64,000 bases of DNA from Lophius americanus (Eukaryota; Chordata; Actinopteri; Lophiiformes; Lophiidae): NCBI GenBank assembly GCA_037951165.1, contig JBBDHG010000110.1, positions 378,501-442,500 of the forward strand, read 5' to 3'. The position numbers and the translations under genes are program-made. Shown piece by piece: positions 1 to 13,960 of the stretch (its first letter is position 1; each line of letters starts with the position of its first letter). A model generated the notes under the pieces. It saw only the letters and a list, made by a program, of their open reading frames with translations, did no database searches and was not told the DNA's origin.

Positions 1-440
1 GAGAAGGGCCAAAGTCACATCCACGCGCTGGGGAGAAAGGTATAAGGACCGTGCAGGACTCTGTTAAAAGACCTTTTATGACACTGTGGTAGCATCAACG
101 ATCTTCTACTTTGGGATTGGCTGTGGTGGCGGAGACTCAGAGGGGAAGGCCAGCTCAGACCTTGTCTATCCCCTGGAGGCAGGTGAGAGGAGGATTTTAA
201 CCTAGGTGTGATCCATCCTGGACAACACCTCTCACCCCCTACATTAAACTATGAGCTTTCAGCAGTTCCTTCATCAGCAGACTGCTACATGCACCATGTG
301 AGACAGAGCGAGACTGCAGGACCATTTGTCCATACAGCAGTCAAGACTGTTTGAGCCTGAAACACTTGATATATACACTCCATTCATCCACCTTAAACAT
401 GATACACACCATATTTGCACAACAAAAGTACTGGAGCTTC
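1..440 (+). mobile_element. LINE C-terminal tail, decayed
   Basis: Plus-strand translation with frameshifts and stops gives fragments typical of the C-terminal end of teleost LINE ORF2 proteins: VVASTIFYFG followed by GCGGG near 90-135, then ERRI and SILDNTSHPLH near 187-240. The same protein tail is found on the minus strand at 43729-44463 with related wording (SERRM, NIMDNALH). It has no intact ORF, so it is a 5'-truncated dead copy that continues left of the window. Family assignment to an L2/Rex-like group is from memory of such tails and is not certain. Confidence 0.6.
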
Positions 441-833
441 TTTAATGTGTGGAAATTTGACTTTGTCTTATATATCATTCACTATTTTCTTAATTGTATT
501 GTATGCGTGTGCATATCTGTTTCTATTATATTTTATCATCTTTATTATGCATTTTCTCATGGTCTTGAGCTGCCCCTTTTAATGATTAATCAACTTTTCT
601 CGCTCATTTCGTTGTTAAGCTAGTGGCATGCAAACGTAATCCCAGGCCTAGACGAAACTACACATTTTTTTATTTTGTCCTTCTTCACCGTTTACTGGTT
701 ACGATAATAACGGTTTGTAAAAGAAAGAATTCTAGCTGTTCATATTTGATGGACTGTGTGATTGATGTTGACTGTGAAAACATAGCTAACGCTACTAGCT
801 ACTTGAGCTTAGCATATGAGGTTCATAACTCAC

Positions 834-903
834 CACGCTGAATATCCAGTTTAGTTTCCCGAACATAATCATCCGGGTTCCTTGATAGGACTTTAACTTT
901 CAT
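834..903 (-). CDS. dcaf13: dcaf13 first coding exon (partial gene)
   Basis: DDB1- and CUL4-associated factor 13 (Sof1/WDSOF1), a nucleolar WD40 protein of the U3 snoRNP/small-subunit processome needed for 18S rRNA processing, also reported as a CRL4 substrate receptor. The exon reads ATG at 903-901 and encodes 23 codons beginning MKVKVLSRNPDDYVRETK, close to the conserved vertebrate N terminus. It ends in phase 1 at a GTGAGT donor (833-828). The WD40 repeats would lie in later exons left of the window; none is visible at 1-833. The start lies head to head with slc25a32, the same arrangement as in mammals, which supports orthology. Confidence 0.88.
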
Positions 904-2217
904 TTGGTAGCAGTCTGAAAACGAATAGACAATAAGAACAATAGCTTTGGTGTAAGCTGAATAAGGAAAACATTAGCAAACACTGGCCATGTGTTGAGGA
1001 AGCGATTCACAGGGACAGCATTGGATTGTGGGAAGCACAGTCCTCCCCGTTGAACAATTTAGAAATCGTACTACGGGGAAGGCCGTACCCGTCCTAATCT
1101 ACCTCTGATTGGATACGCCCACCTTAGGTTTAACCAATAATCAGCCTTAATTTCTGATCCAACCAACAAGGAAACTACTTCTAACAAATCGGATGCAAGT
1201 AGGGCGGGTCAAACCTTCACCATAGTAGGATTCGAAATTTGACCTTTTGATTGCGTCACTCAGAAGAGAAGATCCACAAAAATGTAAAATTCAATAAGGA
1301 GAAGACAGGAAGTCCTCTGGACAGGCCTTCAAACTATATTTTTTGAATTAGTGAGTGGAGAAAGTGTCTTTTTGAACTGGCAATTCATAGATGTTACTCT
1401 AAAATGTTACTCTTCTTTGATTTTTTTCATTTGGAATGCCATCCCAAAAGAAATACTAAACAAGAGTCCACTTCTTTTTTTTTTTTTTTTAAAAGACTAG
1501 GTATAGAGGCAAGAAACAAAACAGGCATGGACTGGATATATATTACCTATATGGCTTTTCGAAATGCCAAAAGACTAAAATAAACTTAATTAAAAGCAAT
1601 TAATGAGTATTCTTGTGTTTCCAATGGGTATCCTGCGTTAAACAATGATATCTGCAAGATCATGATTGAATCAGCTGGAACAGATCCATTTTTTTGTGTG
1701 GTTATTTTACTTAAATCAAATCAAATCAACTTTATTTTTTTGGTATAGCAGCACTTCACAGGGCACTAAATAGCAGGTCTTGACCTTATTTTGTATTCTT
1801 TATTCTACAGAGAATACGGTGGGCCACCGTAACAAACACACTGTGATTCAAACTGCTCAATGTATTTACCGACATACCGAAGATTTATTTTTGAAAGTGT
1901 AAACCGGAAGAAGTGCACTTAATGGCGGATATTGATATCACTAAGAAGGTCGTACAGTCACGCTCCCGCTGCGCATTTGAGATAACGCTACTAGTGTTAT
2001 TGAACGCTGCCGCATGTAAATAACGTGGTTGAATTCCCGGAGACATGAAGAGCTTTCGTGTTACAGCTGCCTGTATGTCGCTTTATGTTTTTCAGCCGGG
2101 GCAATGAGTTGTCCTCTCATTACTTTTAGTTAGATTCACGCATTACTTGAGCTCGCGCTGTATACACGGGTGGCTAACAGGAGCTAGCTCCATGAGTTAG
2201 CTCTGTGAGCTGTAAAC
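904..2217. promoter_or_regulatory. Divergent dcaf13/slc25a32 promoter interval
   Basis: This is the 1.3 kb between two divergent start codons. Near the dcaf13 side are a direct ATTGG (around 1109) and a CCAAT (around 1134), typical CCAAT-box cores. The slc25a32 side (about 1900-2200) is relatively CG-rich and has no TATA box that I can see. The middle contains a T-run (about 1473-1490) and a short fish-repeat tail of reiterated CAAAT ending in a T-run near 1713-1742. No coding exon is evident. Promoter function is inferred from gene geometry. Confidence 0.5.
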
Positions 2218-5200
2218 ATGAGCTCTGCTCCGAAACACGTCACAGAGTCTGGACTGTCTAGCAAAGCCCTGTCTGCTGTATCCATAGCCGGACACGTCCA
2301 GCAGGTCTTCGGTCATGTGAAGATAGAAAACCTGGTTGCGGGACTCATCGGAGGGGTGGTGTCAACAGTGATACTTCACCCCCTGGATCTGGTCAAAATC
2401 AGGTTTGCAGGTACTGAATCCATAAACGTGCTTTTTTATTAATGCTACGATATTACAAATGTATGATCATGACCAAAGTAGATGTTTTTTTTTTTTTACT
2501 ATGTAGTAAGTGATGGATTGGACCTCAGACCGAAGTACAGTGGCATCTTTCACTGTATGAGAAGTGTGTGGGTGCAGGAAGGAGTGAGAGGACTGTACCA
2601 AGGAGTGACACCCAATGTCTGGGGTGCAGGAGCATCTTGGGGCCTCTACTTCTTATTGTAAGTAAACTATTGGTTTGCAAAATCCAACCCTTATTGCTCA
2701 TTGGGTTAATTGGTGAAATAAACAATTTACCACATGTTAGTAATAATTTTAATCATACAAGGATTAGTGCTACATAAGATATAAGCGTTTTCCAAATATA
2801 ATTACAAGTAATACTTTCAGTCTGAAAACGATCAACCCCAAAATAACAATGATCTTTACTTTGTAGAGAAATTTTCCTGTAATAATATATGCATATGCCA
2901 CTTGTAGCCTTCCTGAAGGGTCCAGCCTATTAACACATAAGTAAGGGTCTTCAGTTCGGTAATTTTTGGGGGTCGTTCCCTTAAAAATCTCTTTATTCAA
3001 GTCCCACCATTGATTTCGAAAGGATTGAAGTCAGGCGGTTGTGAGAGCCACTCAAGAATCATGTAGGACTCATTCTGAAACCAGACCTTAGTGAACTTTG
3101 AGGCTTGTAATTTTAGAATGCCCAGTGATGCTCAAGCTTCAGCGTCTTCACAGATGGCGTGACAAACAGTAATAGTTTGGTTTCATCGCTCCACAGAAAC
3201 CTCTGTGTCTGATCTAGATGGTTCCGCGCCACTGAGCCAACTTCTTATGGTTTTGAGTCATCAGTCGTGTTCTTACATGTCGGCACAAAGCCTTTATGTA
3301 AATTTAAGCCTTTGCAGAAAGAAAAAAACGTTGTGACTCTATCGCGAAAGTAAGTCTATAGAGGTCGGTAAAGGGTTTTAATGAATCATTTTATTTTTAT
3401 AATTGCATTTTTTTAATTTACTTTAGGACTTCAGTAAAAGTAGCATTTTCTGTTGAATCCGAAATTTGATTTTCTAATTGCATACAGTTGATAAAATGTA
3501 AATTTCCCACTGAACCCATTAGAAAATCAGGGTGGAATAATTCTGCTTCCACGTGAATTACATATCTCTGTTTGAATTTTTCGACCTTCTGAAGTGATGC
3601 GTAAATTCACCGTGTCATATGTTGCTTCGTTCCCTTTCATCAAAGCTACAATGCAATCAAAGGATACACGAGGGAGGGTCGTCAAACGGAGCTGACACCC
3701 ACCGAGCACCTGGTGTCTGCAGCAAAAGCAGGTGAGACCTCACGTTCTTCCCACATCACCCCTCTGCCGACACATACGCTTAGTCAGCATGTAGCCAAAA
3801 ACAGCGGCCAGATGGTGCTTCTCTGAGCTGGTTTTAGATGACAGGAGGCAGAGAAAAAGTTTAAAAGCATCGTAAAGAATGTGCAGAGGGAGATGTCTTG
3901 TTTTTCTTGAGAGGCCACTACGTATGAATAATTTTTTTTTGCTGTGGATTACTGTGGATCTTGTAAAAGAGTTTTTTTTTTATCTCCATGAGACATTTTT
4001 GGATAAATGTTGGTAAAATAAAAAATGAAATAAGAAAAACTGTTCGTAGTCTCACGTGTTCATGCGCGTCTCTGGCTTAATGACTTTAGGAATTGTAAAT
4101 GAATCTCCGCCGGGGTTTTATATTAAAAACATCTGACTCAAATAAAGCAGGAAAAACTTTTACTTCTAGAACAGCTTGCTGCATTTTTCAGCAGTCTGCT
4201 AAAAGCTTTTATTCTGCGGGGTTGAGATTATGGCCGAGACGAATCCTTTTCAATAACCTCATGAATGGAAGTTATTATTATTGTAAGTATTCTTATAAGT
4301 CACTTCCTCTCCTCTCACTTGTCACCCATTGGACCGGCGTCTCCGGAGACGCAAGTCAACCGGTGAATCGAGGTAAACGAGGTGGATGACCTATCTTTGA
4401 GTGCAAACGGATGAACACTCTGCCTCAACTTTGTGGAGGTTAAAAAGTGGGACAAAACTTGCAGACTGTGATTGTGACTGGGGGTTGGTAGTTGAGTGTT
4501 TGAACTGTGATCCTTTAGATTCTGCACTGTCATAAACTGAGACATGAGGAGGATTTACACGGCCCCCTTATTCCAAATAAAATCGGGAAAAATGCTTAAT
4601 TAGAAAAAATGAATGATTCATATAAACACCCTTTTGTGAGTGAGGAGTCCACTTCCAATTCAGGTCTAGACACACCACACACACACACACACACACATCA
4701 GTTTATGATTCAAACTCTCAAAAAACTAAGGGGGAAAGTAAGAAATGATTAACTCTAGAAACATGTTCAAGACCGTCAGGAGCCGTGATAGACCGACGCT
4801 GTGAACAAAAGAAAATACTGGAAAATCCAGCAACAAATCTCATTTGTTATTATAACTGTTGGCAGTTATTATTGCAATCCAAGCAATAAACCTGTTTTGT
4901 TTTTTTTAAATGGGGAACAATTAGTTGTTCATTCGATAGACTTGTCGTTATTTTTTTCTGTTTTGTATATCACTATTGCTCCTGAACAAAGCAAAAGTGA
5001 TTGAATTTTTTTAAAATGGCAGCGCACGTAAAATTATTTTTAACGATTGCTTGATTAATCGGCAGAATAATCGCTAAAATACTTGATTTATAAAATAATC
5101 GACAAATAGAGCCCTAGTTGAGATGTTGCAATGAAACCATGAGAGTTCCAAAAGGGTTTTGACTGTGCAATATATTTATTAAATATGCTTATAATGTTAA

Positions 5201-8200
5201 AAGTATTTCATTGACTGTGTTCCATGATGTCATGTGTATTTAACAGTAGTTATTCGATGTACTTAAGACGATTCTGGCAAATGTTGACCGCCTCACCCTA
5301 AAAGTGTCTTCTCTTCTTTACCCTAGGCATCCTAACGCTCACCCTCACCAACCCAATCTGGGTGACCAAGACCCGGCTGGTTCTGCAGTACAACACTGAC
5401 CCCACCAGTAAACAGTACAAGGGTATGATAGACGCTCTGGTCAAGATCTATCGCAACGAGGGAGTTCCTGGACTGTACAAGGTTAGACATCAGTGTATTC
5501 TTGTGTATGTGATATAGTAAGACAGACAATGTTTCATTGACCTACTGAGAAGTAAGCCGTTAGTAGAGGAAATATCCTCAGTTGAAATGAACAGTAAAGA
5601 AAAGTTGTACAACCACCATTGTAAACTACATTTATTAGCAAATTAAACTCTTCATCCTCCGTTTTTTATTTAAATAGGGAAATACAACAGATATTCAGTT
5701 TTTCCCACATGCAACACAAATATGCTACTTAGCTGATTACTGCAGCCTCTAAACGATTCAATCACCCCGGGATCCTCCCTCACAACAATCTCGCATTTGC
5801 AAATCAGATGTCAAAACACTCCACCAACCTTTATAGACTTGCTTTAGCTGTTAAGTCCCAACATTTTTTCTTGCTATGGCCTATATTTAGAAGAAAAGTC
5901 GCTCCTGTTACTCAGAACCATCTAGATAAAACACATGAACCTTTTGGGGTCTGTGCATCAGTGATTGACTGCAGGAGTAAGAGTGAAGCCCGTTCTGATA
6001 AGAACATATCAACAGTGAAGCATGGCAGCGACTCAGCCATGCTCTAGGGCTGCTTGAAAACTTCTTGTGGGATTTGAAGAGTGAGGTTGCAGAACATAAA
6101 CACAGGGATATTACAGAAGCTGAAGCCTTTGCTAATGAGGAATGGTTTAAGATTCCTCAGGAACACAGCCATGAGCTCATGTTGGGCCGTACATCACCTC
6201 AGCAGCAGGTCATAGACTAAATGCTTGCCATTAAGGAGTTGTATTATTTTGAGTCGATAAAAAACATTTTATGTTGAGTGTAGGAGATAATAGTGCATTG
6301 AGGTATTAAAGCTGTTATTTAAAATCATACATTCAGACAATAGTTCTTACATAGAATAGGGGTTGAATCATTTTCTTGCTTGTTGTAGTTTTGTAGTGTT
6401 CATCGGTCACCACTAGAGGGCGTCATCATCTTATATTTTCTTCTCAAAAGAACACTTAACACATGAATAAGCCTTTTTTTTGTTGCATTTGAGCCTCTCT
6501 GCTAAGTATACATGATTGTTGGCGAGAGAGTTGTTGTTAAAAAATGAAATTCTGATTAAAAGCCTTTTACAGGCACAGTTTAGTGTGGTCTAGTTTTCCA
6601 TTTAGTCATCATGCATTTTATCGGAATATTAGTGTGATGAAGGATTTATTTATGAAGCTTATTCTCGTCACAGGGCTACATACCCGGCCTTCTTGGGACG
6701 TCTCACGGAGCCCTGCAGTTCATGGCCTACGAAGAGCTGAAGAGGGACTACAACAAATACAAGAAATTACCATCAGATGCAAAACTGGTGAGTGTGTGAC
6801 CACATCGTTCACAGTCACCAGGAAGCTCAGTGTTTAATAAACCTTAGGAATAAAAACAATCCCTGGAGGCAGGGAGTCATCAGTTTTCCGGCTCTGCATT
6901 GCTCATACCCCCCCCCCCCTCTTTCATCTGTGTGACCAGAATGCTTTGGAGTACATCACAATGGCGGCGTTTTCCAAAATATTTGCTGTGGTCACAACGT
7001 ACCCATATCAGGTGGTGCGCGCTCGCCTGCAAGACCAGCACAATACCTACAGAGGAGTTACTGATGTCATCGTGAGGACATGGAGGTATGAGACCCATTC
7101 TGAAACACGCTACTGTAAATCTGGCTGTCGGAATGAATAATGTCCTTTTTGAGTCATTTTCATTACCTGCCACAAAAACAGTGAGGAAAAAGTGTTCAGT
7201 ACTTTTAAACAAATAATTTCCAAGTGGCACCATTTGCTGTGTTGTTTTTGTTGTTGTTTTTTTGGTTCTGTTTTTGCTGTTTTCTGGTTTCAAGGGTCAT
7301 CCTGGTGTTTGGTTTGGTGGTTTTTGTTCATTTCCATGGTGACAAGTTAGATTTATGCTTATTCTGTGAGTGGAATTCGTTTCAGATGAAGGTGTTCTGT
7401 TTTCTTCTTTTTGTCCGTTTGGGTTTTTTTGTTGTTTTTCCTACAATGGTCCATATCTTCCATGTACAGGAGAGGTGCTCTGTAATGTTTTGGGAATTTT
7501 GAGCATTTAAAATTGTCTCTTTTTTTAAAACTTTCTCTAAGGGTTTATTCAGGTCTAAAATGTAGTCATCGTAATTAAAGTATTAAATGCAAGGATATAT
7601 ATTATCAACCAGGTCTAAAATAATAAGGGCTTCATTTATTATACTTAGTTTTTTTGAGAACACACAAAACACTTCTGTTTACCCAACGCTATTTTATTTG
7701 GGGTTTCTTTTGTTGATTTGTTTTTTTTATTGTCGTAGTAGGATGGGTTCCCATTAGCTGGCAGTTAAGTGGACTTTAATTCCTGGATTCCTTAAAAGAA
7801 AATGTTAATTAGCTACGTGAATACATTAATCGACTTTGTATGTAACAGCGGCTCCATTTTCAACTATTTAACTACATTTTTTGACATATCCATCATCAGT
7901 TTTGTCAGTTTGGACATAAAGTTGATAAAGTTTCATTCACAAGGGTCTGAATAAGGTTTGCACCTTGTTGAAACCTTTGATTGAACAAGTTATTGTTATT
8001 AACTGGGACGATTTAAGTAACTGAACTCCAGCGTTCTTCCTTTGATGAAGTGTCCCCCCCCAAGGCGAGGGATCCTGATTATTTCACGCTTGTATCCTTC
8101 TCCCTGCAGGAACGAAGGCGCCGTTGGTTTCTACAAAGGCATCCTTGCCAACGTGATCCGAGTTACTCCCGCCTGCTGCATCACCTTTGTAGTTTATGAG

Positions 8201-8236
8201 AACGTGTCCCGCTTCCTCCTGAGACAAAGTCAATGA
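2218..8236 (+). CDS. slc25a32: Mitochondrial folate/FAD carrier SLC25A32, complete, 7 exons
   Basis: Inner-membrane carrier of the SLC25 family that imports folate (and FAD) into mitochondria. Coding exons: 2218-2410, 2507-2657, 3646-3731, 5327-5481, 6674-6787, 6940-7085, 8110-8236. They join in frame into 972 bases (323 aa plus stop; human is about 315). All junctions are GT-AG. The three carrier signature motifs are visible: HPLDLVKIR in repeat 1, NPIWVTKTR in repeat 2 and YPYQVVRARLQ in repeat 3. The tryptophan in place of the acidic residue in repeat 2 is normal for this family. Other diagnostic stretches are GTSHGALQFMAYE and TPACCITFVVYENVS. The start codon has a good context (AAACATG) and gives an N terminus a little longer than in mammals. 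The teleost a/b paralogue is not resolved. Confidence 0.96.
2985..3310 (-). mobile_element. Tc1-like transposon remnant in slc25a32 intron 2
   Basis: Read on either strand this stretch resembles degraded internal sequence of fish Tc1-like elements, for example the segment around 3180-3200 about the treated-as-typical phrase GGTTTCATCGCTCCACAGAA and the preceding region 3010-3060. No ORF or terminal inverted repeats survive. Identification is by resemblance only. Confidence 0.4.
3732..5326. other. slc25a32 intron 3
   Basis: A 1.6 kb intron between coding exons 3 and 4. It holds a short CA repeat (4670-4697) and AT-rich sequence, and I see no coding exon or recognisable transposon in it. The ORFs in 4099-4545 on both strands have no recognisable protein content. 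Confidence 0.6.
4670..4697. repeat. (CA)n microsatellite
   Basis: About 13 CA units with one interruption, inside slc25a32 intron 3. Confidence 0.9.
5690..6270 (+). mobile_element. Tc1-like transposon remnant in slc25a32 intron 4
   Basis: The segment shows the layout of a degraded Tc1-like transposase region: a phrase around GTGAAGCATGGC (6015-6026) that usually encodes the conserved VKHGG box, and downstream C-terminal-like codons (about 6060-6215) with many stops. The flank at 5690-5760 (ACATGCAACA...) matches the flank of a second remnant at 25085-25160, so the two are copies of one family. No intact reading frame remains. Confidence 0.55.
7086..8109. other. slc25a32 intron 6
   Basis: A T-rich 1.0 kb intron. 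No repeat family or exon was recognised. The open frame at 7224-7502 is low-complexity F/V-rich coding of T-runs and is not a gene. Confidence 0.6.
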
Positions 8237-8353
8237 GGGGGAAAGGAGGGGCAGGAGACGGGCAGCTGCAAAGACTCAGAGACACAAAGAGAGGAAACCG
8301 TCGTGACTCTGCGCGGCGAGTCCGGGACGTCTTTTTGAAACTCAAAAAGATGG

Positions 8354-8359
8354 AATAAA
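8354..8359 (+). terminator. slc25a32 polyadenylation signal
   Basis: A canonical AATAAA lies 118 bases after the slc25a32 stop codon. It is the first on the plus strand and lies upstream of the convergent cthrc1 3' end. Confidence 0.6.
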
Positions 8360-8949
8360 GTTACCAAAGCAATCGGTGGCATCAGCGGCGTTTCAGTGAA
8401 ACGTGACGGTGGCGCCACGGTACCGTTTTTTTAAAATGATGCTTCTGTCACATCACAGGATGATGAAAACTCTTTCATCGTTGTTCTGTTTAAATTGCTG
8501 TTTTTGTGCATACGGAAATTTAAAAACAGCAAATCCTGTCAGGTTCCCTGGAATCACGCTTCTGTGACATTACTTTAAATGATCTCTTCATCCTCGCAGC
8601 CAGCGTCAGCGAGGATGACTTCACACCCCCAATCCGTGGTTTTATAACTCTTCCTGGAAACAAATTGTAATACAATGAATTTGTCGTTAATAATTTTGTC
8701 ATAAATACATTAAATGTATTGCTACTTTCAATTTAAGTGCAGGTTATTTCAAACCGGAAAAGAAATCAGCCCATTCTTTAAAAAAGAGACTTTATTAACA
8801 GGACTCATGAAACCGGTGACACAGTTCAAATGTTGTCAGCTTCCTGTCAGCACGCGTGTTTAATGGTTACTCTGTCCCTCCAGCAGCATCAGCCGAGACG
8901 CCACAGAACAAAGTTTATTTAAGGCGGACAGAGTGACACAGTATTCTTG

Positions 8950-8955
8950 TTTATT
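8950..8955 (-). terminator. cthrc1 polyadenylation signal candidate
   Basis: AATAAA on the minus strand, about 135 bases past the cthrc1 stop codon. Further copies occur at 8914-8919 and 8791-8796, so the actual site used cannot be chosen from sequence. Confidence 0.45.
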
Positions 8956-9088
8956 CTTTATGGTATTTAGACGAAACATAACAACATTCAAGTTGCCCTC
9001 AGCGAACCACACCTGATTATTTTAGGGGGTCGGATATCACACCGTTACGCCACCAGAACCGCTCCCTGCCAATCATCTCAAGATGTTT

Positions 9089-12000
9089 TCATTTGGGCAG
9101 CTCCTCAATGATGACCCTGGAGACCGAGTTCCACCCTGTGGATGCGTCGCCTCTGGGGTAATCGGCGCAGGTCCCCACCCACACGGCCACGTCCACCAGC
9201 CCTGCTTTCACACCCTCACACAGGCCTTCAACTGGAGAGGAAACATGGAGAGAATTACTCTCAGGACCCAGACTGTCTGCAGACACGGAGACTCTTTGTT
9301 TATTTTCTAGCACAGATGATAGAAAAATTCCAACACTTAATTCAACGACCGTGACGTCACCACAGCAGTTAAATAAACGGCGGAAAGAAAAGTTAAAAAA
9401 CCCTCGTTCTCTGTCACGTGGGCGTGAAGTAACCATGAAATAAAGAGCCGGCGTGCAAAACTCATACAAAAGAGATATTAAAACAAGACAATAGTGAACA
9501 ATCTTAGAGGGTTCTCTTTATTTAGCTCCCACTGCTGGAAGAACTCAACATGAATGTAACTGTGATAAAAATTGAATTGATGTTTCTGCCGTTTTGATTG
9601 AACGATATCACACATCCGTGCAAAGATCCCTGGTTTAACTCCGCACCAATATTGCTCAAACCATTCTTCTGCTTTTCAACAAGCTTCAACGCTGCTGCCT
9701 CTTGATATTAGACTGCAGTTCAGAGAAATCACAGACGCTGTAAGCCATCACCCGAGCCTCCCTCTTGCCATAAGGCCCATAATTGGGCTTCTGTATAACT
9801 TTTGCTTCTTCGTTTTTACTCGAAAGAAGGCTAGATTTTTAAAAAAAAAAAGAAAAATAAATCAGCTTTTGTCACTGCCAAATGTGGTATAATGTGCGTA
9901 GAGCTCTACCTAGTGGACATATGTGGTACTTTGCAGCCAAATCCCATTTTTGCACATTGTGGGTCCATTTGTTATACCATTGTGTCAAATGGAGATTCCA
10001 CCTGATCCTATCCCACAAAAACTATGAAAGCAAATACTTTGTGGTAATTCTATCAAATGTAATGCAGTAGTTTCTGAGAAAATGTATTTATTTTTGTGTT
10101 TCAAGGTGTTAATGTAACATAAAGATATTACTGCTTTTTTTTTATCAAATAAAAAAGTCAGGTGGGGATAGAAATGTTAGTATTGTTTGTGTTTAATCAC
10201 CTCTTATTCACACAAAGATGAAGGTACAATGTTATTGTCACCCAAAATAACACGTTTTAGTTCTTACCTGTTTATATTTTATATTTTTTGAGAAGGTGTG
10301 GACAGACCATAACCTCTGATCAGACATGTGATCAGACAGATTGACAAAGTAATCCTACATGTCCCAAATGACAAGACAAGCTGAGCCGAAATCATTGGAT
10401 TGCAAGTATTTTATCAATCCTGCAAACATCCGATAGCTGATTTCAGCTTTGATAAATAAATAACCATTCATGAAGGACATCACAGATGTGGAAACACGGT
10501 GGATTAAATAGATGATTTATTCTGTCCATAAAATTTCTTTAGAGTAGCGATTTGAAAATATGAGGCTCCTCTTTTCTGTGAGACGACCCATGGTCTTCAA
10601 ACAGAACTGGACGCTCTTACCGCGAATATATCTGTTTTTGAAAAGATTAGATTTTTGAGTTCATGCAACCCAGTAAGAAATTAGATTTGTGTCACATTAA
10701 GACAAAAGAATCTGGAATAAAGTCACTTAGGCTTCAAGGTTTGGACCTATGAGTACCGGGCCTCTGTCTAAAACGTGGCCCCTTTATGGCCCCTGAATCA
10801 GAAAAATCCTAGATCCACAACTGTATTAAACATTATATAATGTGTTGAGTTTTTTATAAGTGTTACAGTTCATTCGGCCATGACCTCAGACTCCAGAGGG
10901 TTGAACTCTATCTGACTCGTACCTGAGGACGTTCTGTGGATGTTGATGGTTGAGTTGAACTCTGGACTTCCTTGGTCTAAGTAGATGATGGACTCTATAG
11001 GCAGGGGTCCGGTGCATTCTGCTCCGTTGAAGGTGAAGTACCACCTCTGGCAGCAGGCGCTCTTACACTTGAGTCTGAGGGAACCACTGAAGAGGACTCT
11101 GAGGGCGCTGTCTGAGCGCAGCTTGGTGAAGGTACAGTCCTGCCACACAGGATGGAGAATTTGTTTGTCCCCTGTCAAAATGATTGACATCACCATTCCT
11201 CAGGCGCCATGTGAAGATACTTACGGCTATCTTTCCCAGGTCGATGCCATAATTCAGAGAGTTCCAGGCACACTGCTTGTAGTTGGGCCTCCATGGCTCC
11301 TCGAAGATCTCATTAATGCACTCGCCTTTCTCACCTTTGACCCCATCGCGACCGGGGATTCCCGGCGTCCCCGGGATGCCGTTGGCTCCAGGGTTACCAT
11401 CTCTGCCAGTGTTGCCTGCAGGCCCCTGTATGCAAGTGCCTAACTAGAAGAAAGCAGAGTGGAAAGGAAGTGGTGGTAGAATATAGACAATGAAAGAACA
11501 ACATTGCAGATTTAGAAGTATTGTTGTCAAGCTTCCTGTTAGAGATGTGGTTCCTCCTGCCTGGAGGATAAATCCCTGCATGCAACACAAACAAAAGTGT
11601 GTGTGCTGCCATCCACCCCACCATTCAATCTTGTAAGCAGATCCAGTGCCATGAGGTTAAAGAGGGTGCAAAAAACAGACGTGGTCCAAAGAAAACGACC
11701 CACCCACGAGGCCATGAAGCGAGCGATGGTGTGTTAATGAGGTGCCGAAGGTTCGGTGAGGGACTGAAATAGAACACGTCTGCTCATTCTTCTCTTGGTC
11801 TGACTCATTGTCCAGCTGGATGTTTCAACAGATGCAGCATCTTAGTCAAGCTGACTCAACTATAAACACACTCAGAGACACAAATGAAGCTTCCTGAGTT
11901 GCGTTTTAACCCTTTAATGTCCTGCTCAACTCCTCGGTTTTAGCACATTTTCAGTCACTATTTCTTATTGGGAAAGGTGTGCTACTTGAGTGAACCCGTT

Positions 12001-13900
12001 TTTAAATATGAACCAGGGGCAGCATGTATATGCTAAAGGGTAAGGGACCAAGGACAGAGCCCTGAGGGACACCACAGGTTATCAAAAGGTTGAGGTTTAC
12101 CGTTTTAAAAACACGATCGGCCGAACAATTTATCATTTTATGCTAAATTTAGACTGTCAAAGATATTTAATGAATAAATGCCCCCAAAGAAACGAAATAA
12201 GTAAAAACTAAAGTTCCATTAGGGTTTTTCTCGTCTTTTCTTGTTGAGGACATTAAAGGGTTTATTTTGGTTGTATGATGAGGAAATATCTTGTGCTCCT
12301 GCTTTCAGTCAGGATATTCATAAAGTGACACGTTGAGGTTCTTTCTGACCCTCAAGCAAACACAACCTTAAGAACTTGGGGCTTTTTTTTGGGTCATTGC
12401 TGCCCTTTTTGCTCTGCATGCAGTTGAGGAGTAGATAAAGGGGCACGTAGTTAAAAGGCTTTAAGCACAAACAAAACTAAACAGTCAGCAAGTAAGAGTG
12501 GAGAAGAAATAAGGGAGTCCTTTGGGTGAGGTAGGAACATCAAATTCAGACCAATCTGGAAAAAATGTAATTGTTCTAATGCTGAGAAACAGATGTTAGA
12601 CATTCTGCTGCAGCCATTAAGTGCGTCTGCTGGAGGAACCTGGAGATGTGCGGTCTGACATCATCCCCGCACCAAACTGGGAAGTCTGTGATAAAACCAA
12701 TAGATGGTTTGCCGGCATGCGTGTGCTGTAATAGTCCTGGAATTTGTCCTCCGAGAAAAAAAAAAGGGAAAGAGGTGGCAGAACTCAGCAACAACCCAAA
12801 CGCAGCCTGAATTCATTGGGTTGCAATTTAGCAGGGAAATATTTCTGTGTTTTTATTAAGGGTTGGAGTTCTGGAGCCATTGGAAAGCAGGCTGATGAAT
12901 GGAACCTCTGTCTGGGTCTCTGTAGTGGTGCTGACTGCTGAACATTGGTACACAGTCCATTACTGTAACTGAGGCATAAAGGCTGCATTTGGCCCAGTGG
13001 TACCGAGGAATCATGCGTTAGTCAACACCGAAACATGGAGGGGAAGCTTTCCTCAAGCATGCAGACCAACCCTTGGAGACTGCACTGCAAAATTCAGTTC
13101 TACTAGAAAGAAGTCAAATATTCTTTGATTCTAATCAAATTTTAGCAACAAAAAAAATTCGGAAAACTTTGTTTGGCTAGAATTCTTTGACGAGGGATAA
13201 AGATCTCACCCCTGAAACAATGTAATGGGCCTTAAAACCAGATCAAAATACTTAAATATTAGCAACTTTTGGTTAGTAACAACCACTTTAAAAGTAATTT
13301 ATTCAAGATTGATTTACTTAAAATGAGTGTTTAAGAATCTGTACCTTCATTTGAGATTATAGGCCTGCGCTGTCGTCCCCGACAGAAAAAGGTGAATCCT
13401 CAAAAAAACCCAATCCCCCATTGATTGAAGTCAAAATAAAGGTGGAGTAATCTCCCAGAGCTCCCCTCTGGAAAATACAGACTATTACAATAAAATACAA
13501 GATTTGGACTAAATCGGACCAATGGTTGAGAAACTATGACCTGAATAAGACCCTCTAGTGGCATAAATATGCAACTGACCTTTCCCAAAATCAATCCAGG
13601 TCTTCCTTGTACAAAGGTCTATGTGGGTTGAAAATTTTAAAATGATTAAATCAACAGTTTTTGTTTTATTGTTGTTAACATCAAGGATCTGCAGCAGCGG
13701 CGGCGAGGATTCGATTCTTTTTCCGGGGATTTAAACATTTTGTAAACTGTCGTTGTACCTCCTTTGTTAAGGAAAAGGAAGATATGTTTTGTTAGAATAA
13801 GATTATTCTTCAAACGTGACATGATTCTTCTTCTTTCGATGCAAAAAAATAAGATACATTTTCTAGAAACAATGTTTTTTTTTTATTATCAGAATTCTGC

Positions 13901-13960
<60 letters not shown>

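Noticed and set aside
351..841. Two plus-strand ORFs before dcaf13
   Set aside because: The first is LINE tail and AT-rich DNA, the second is antisense to the dcaf13 flank. Neither has recognisable content.
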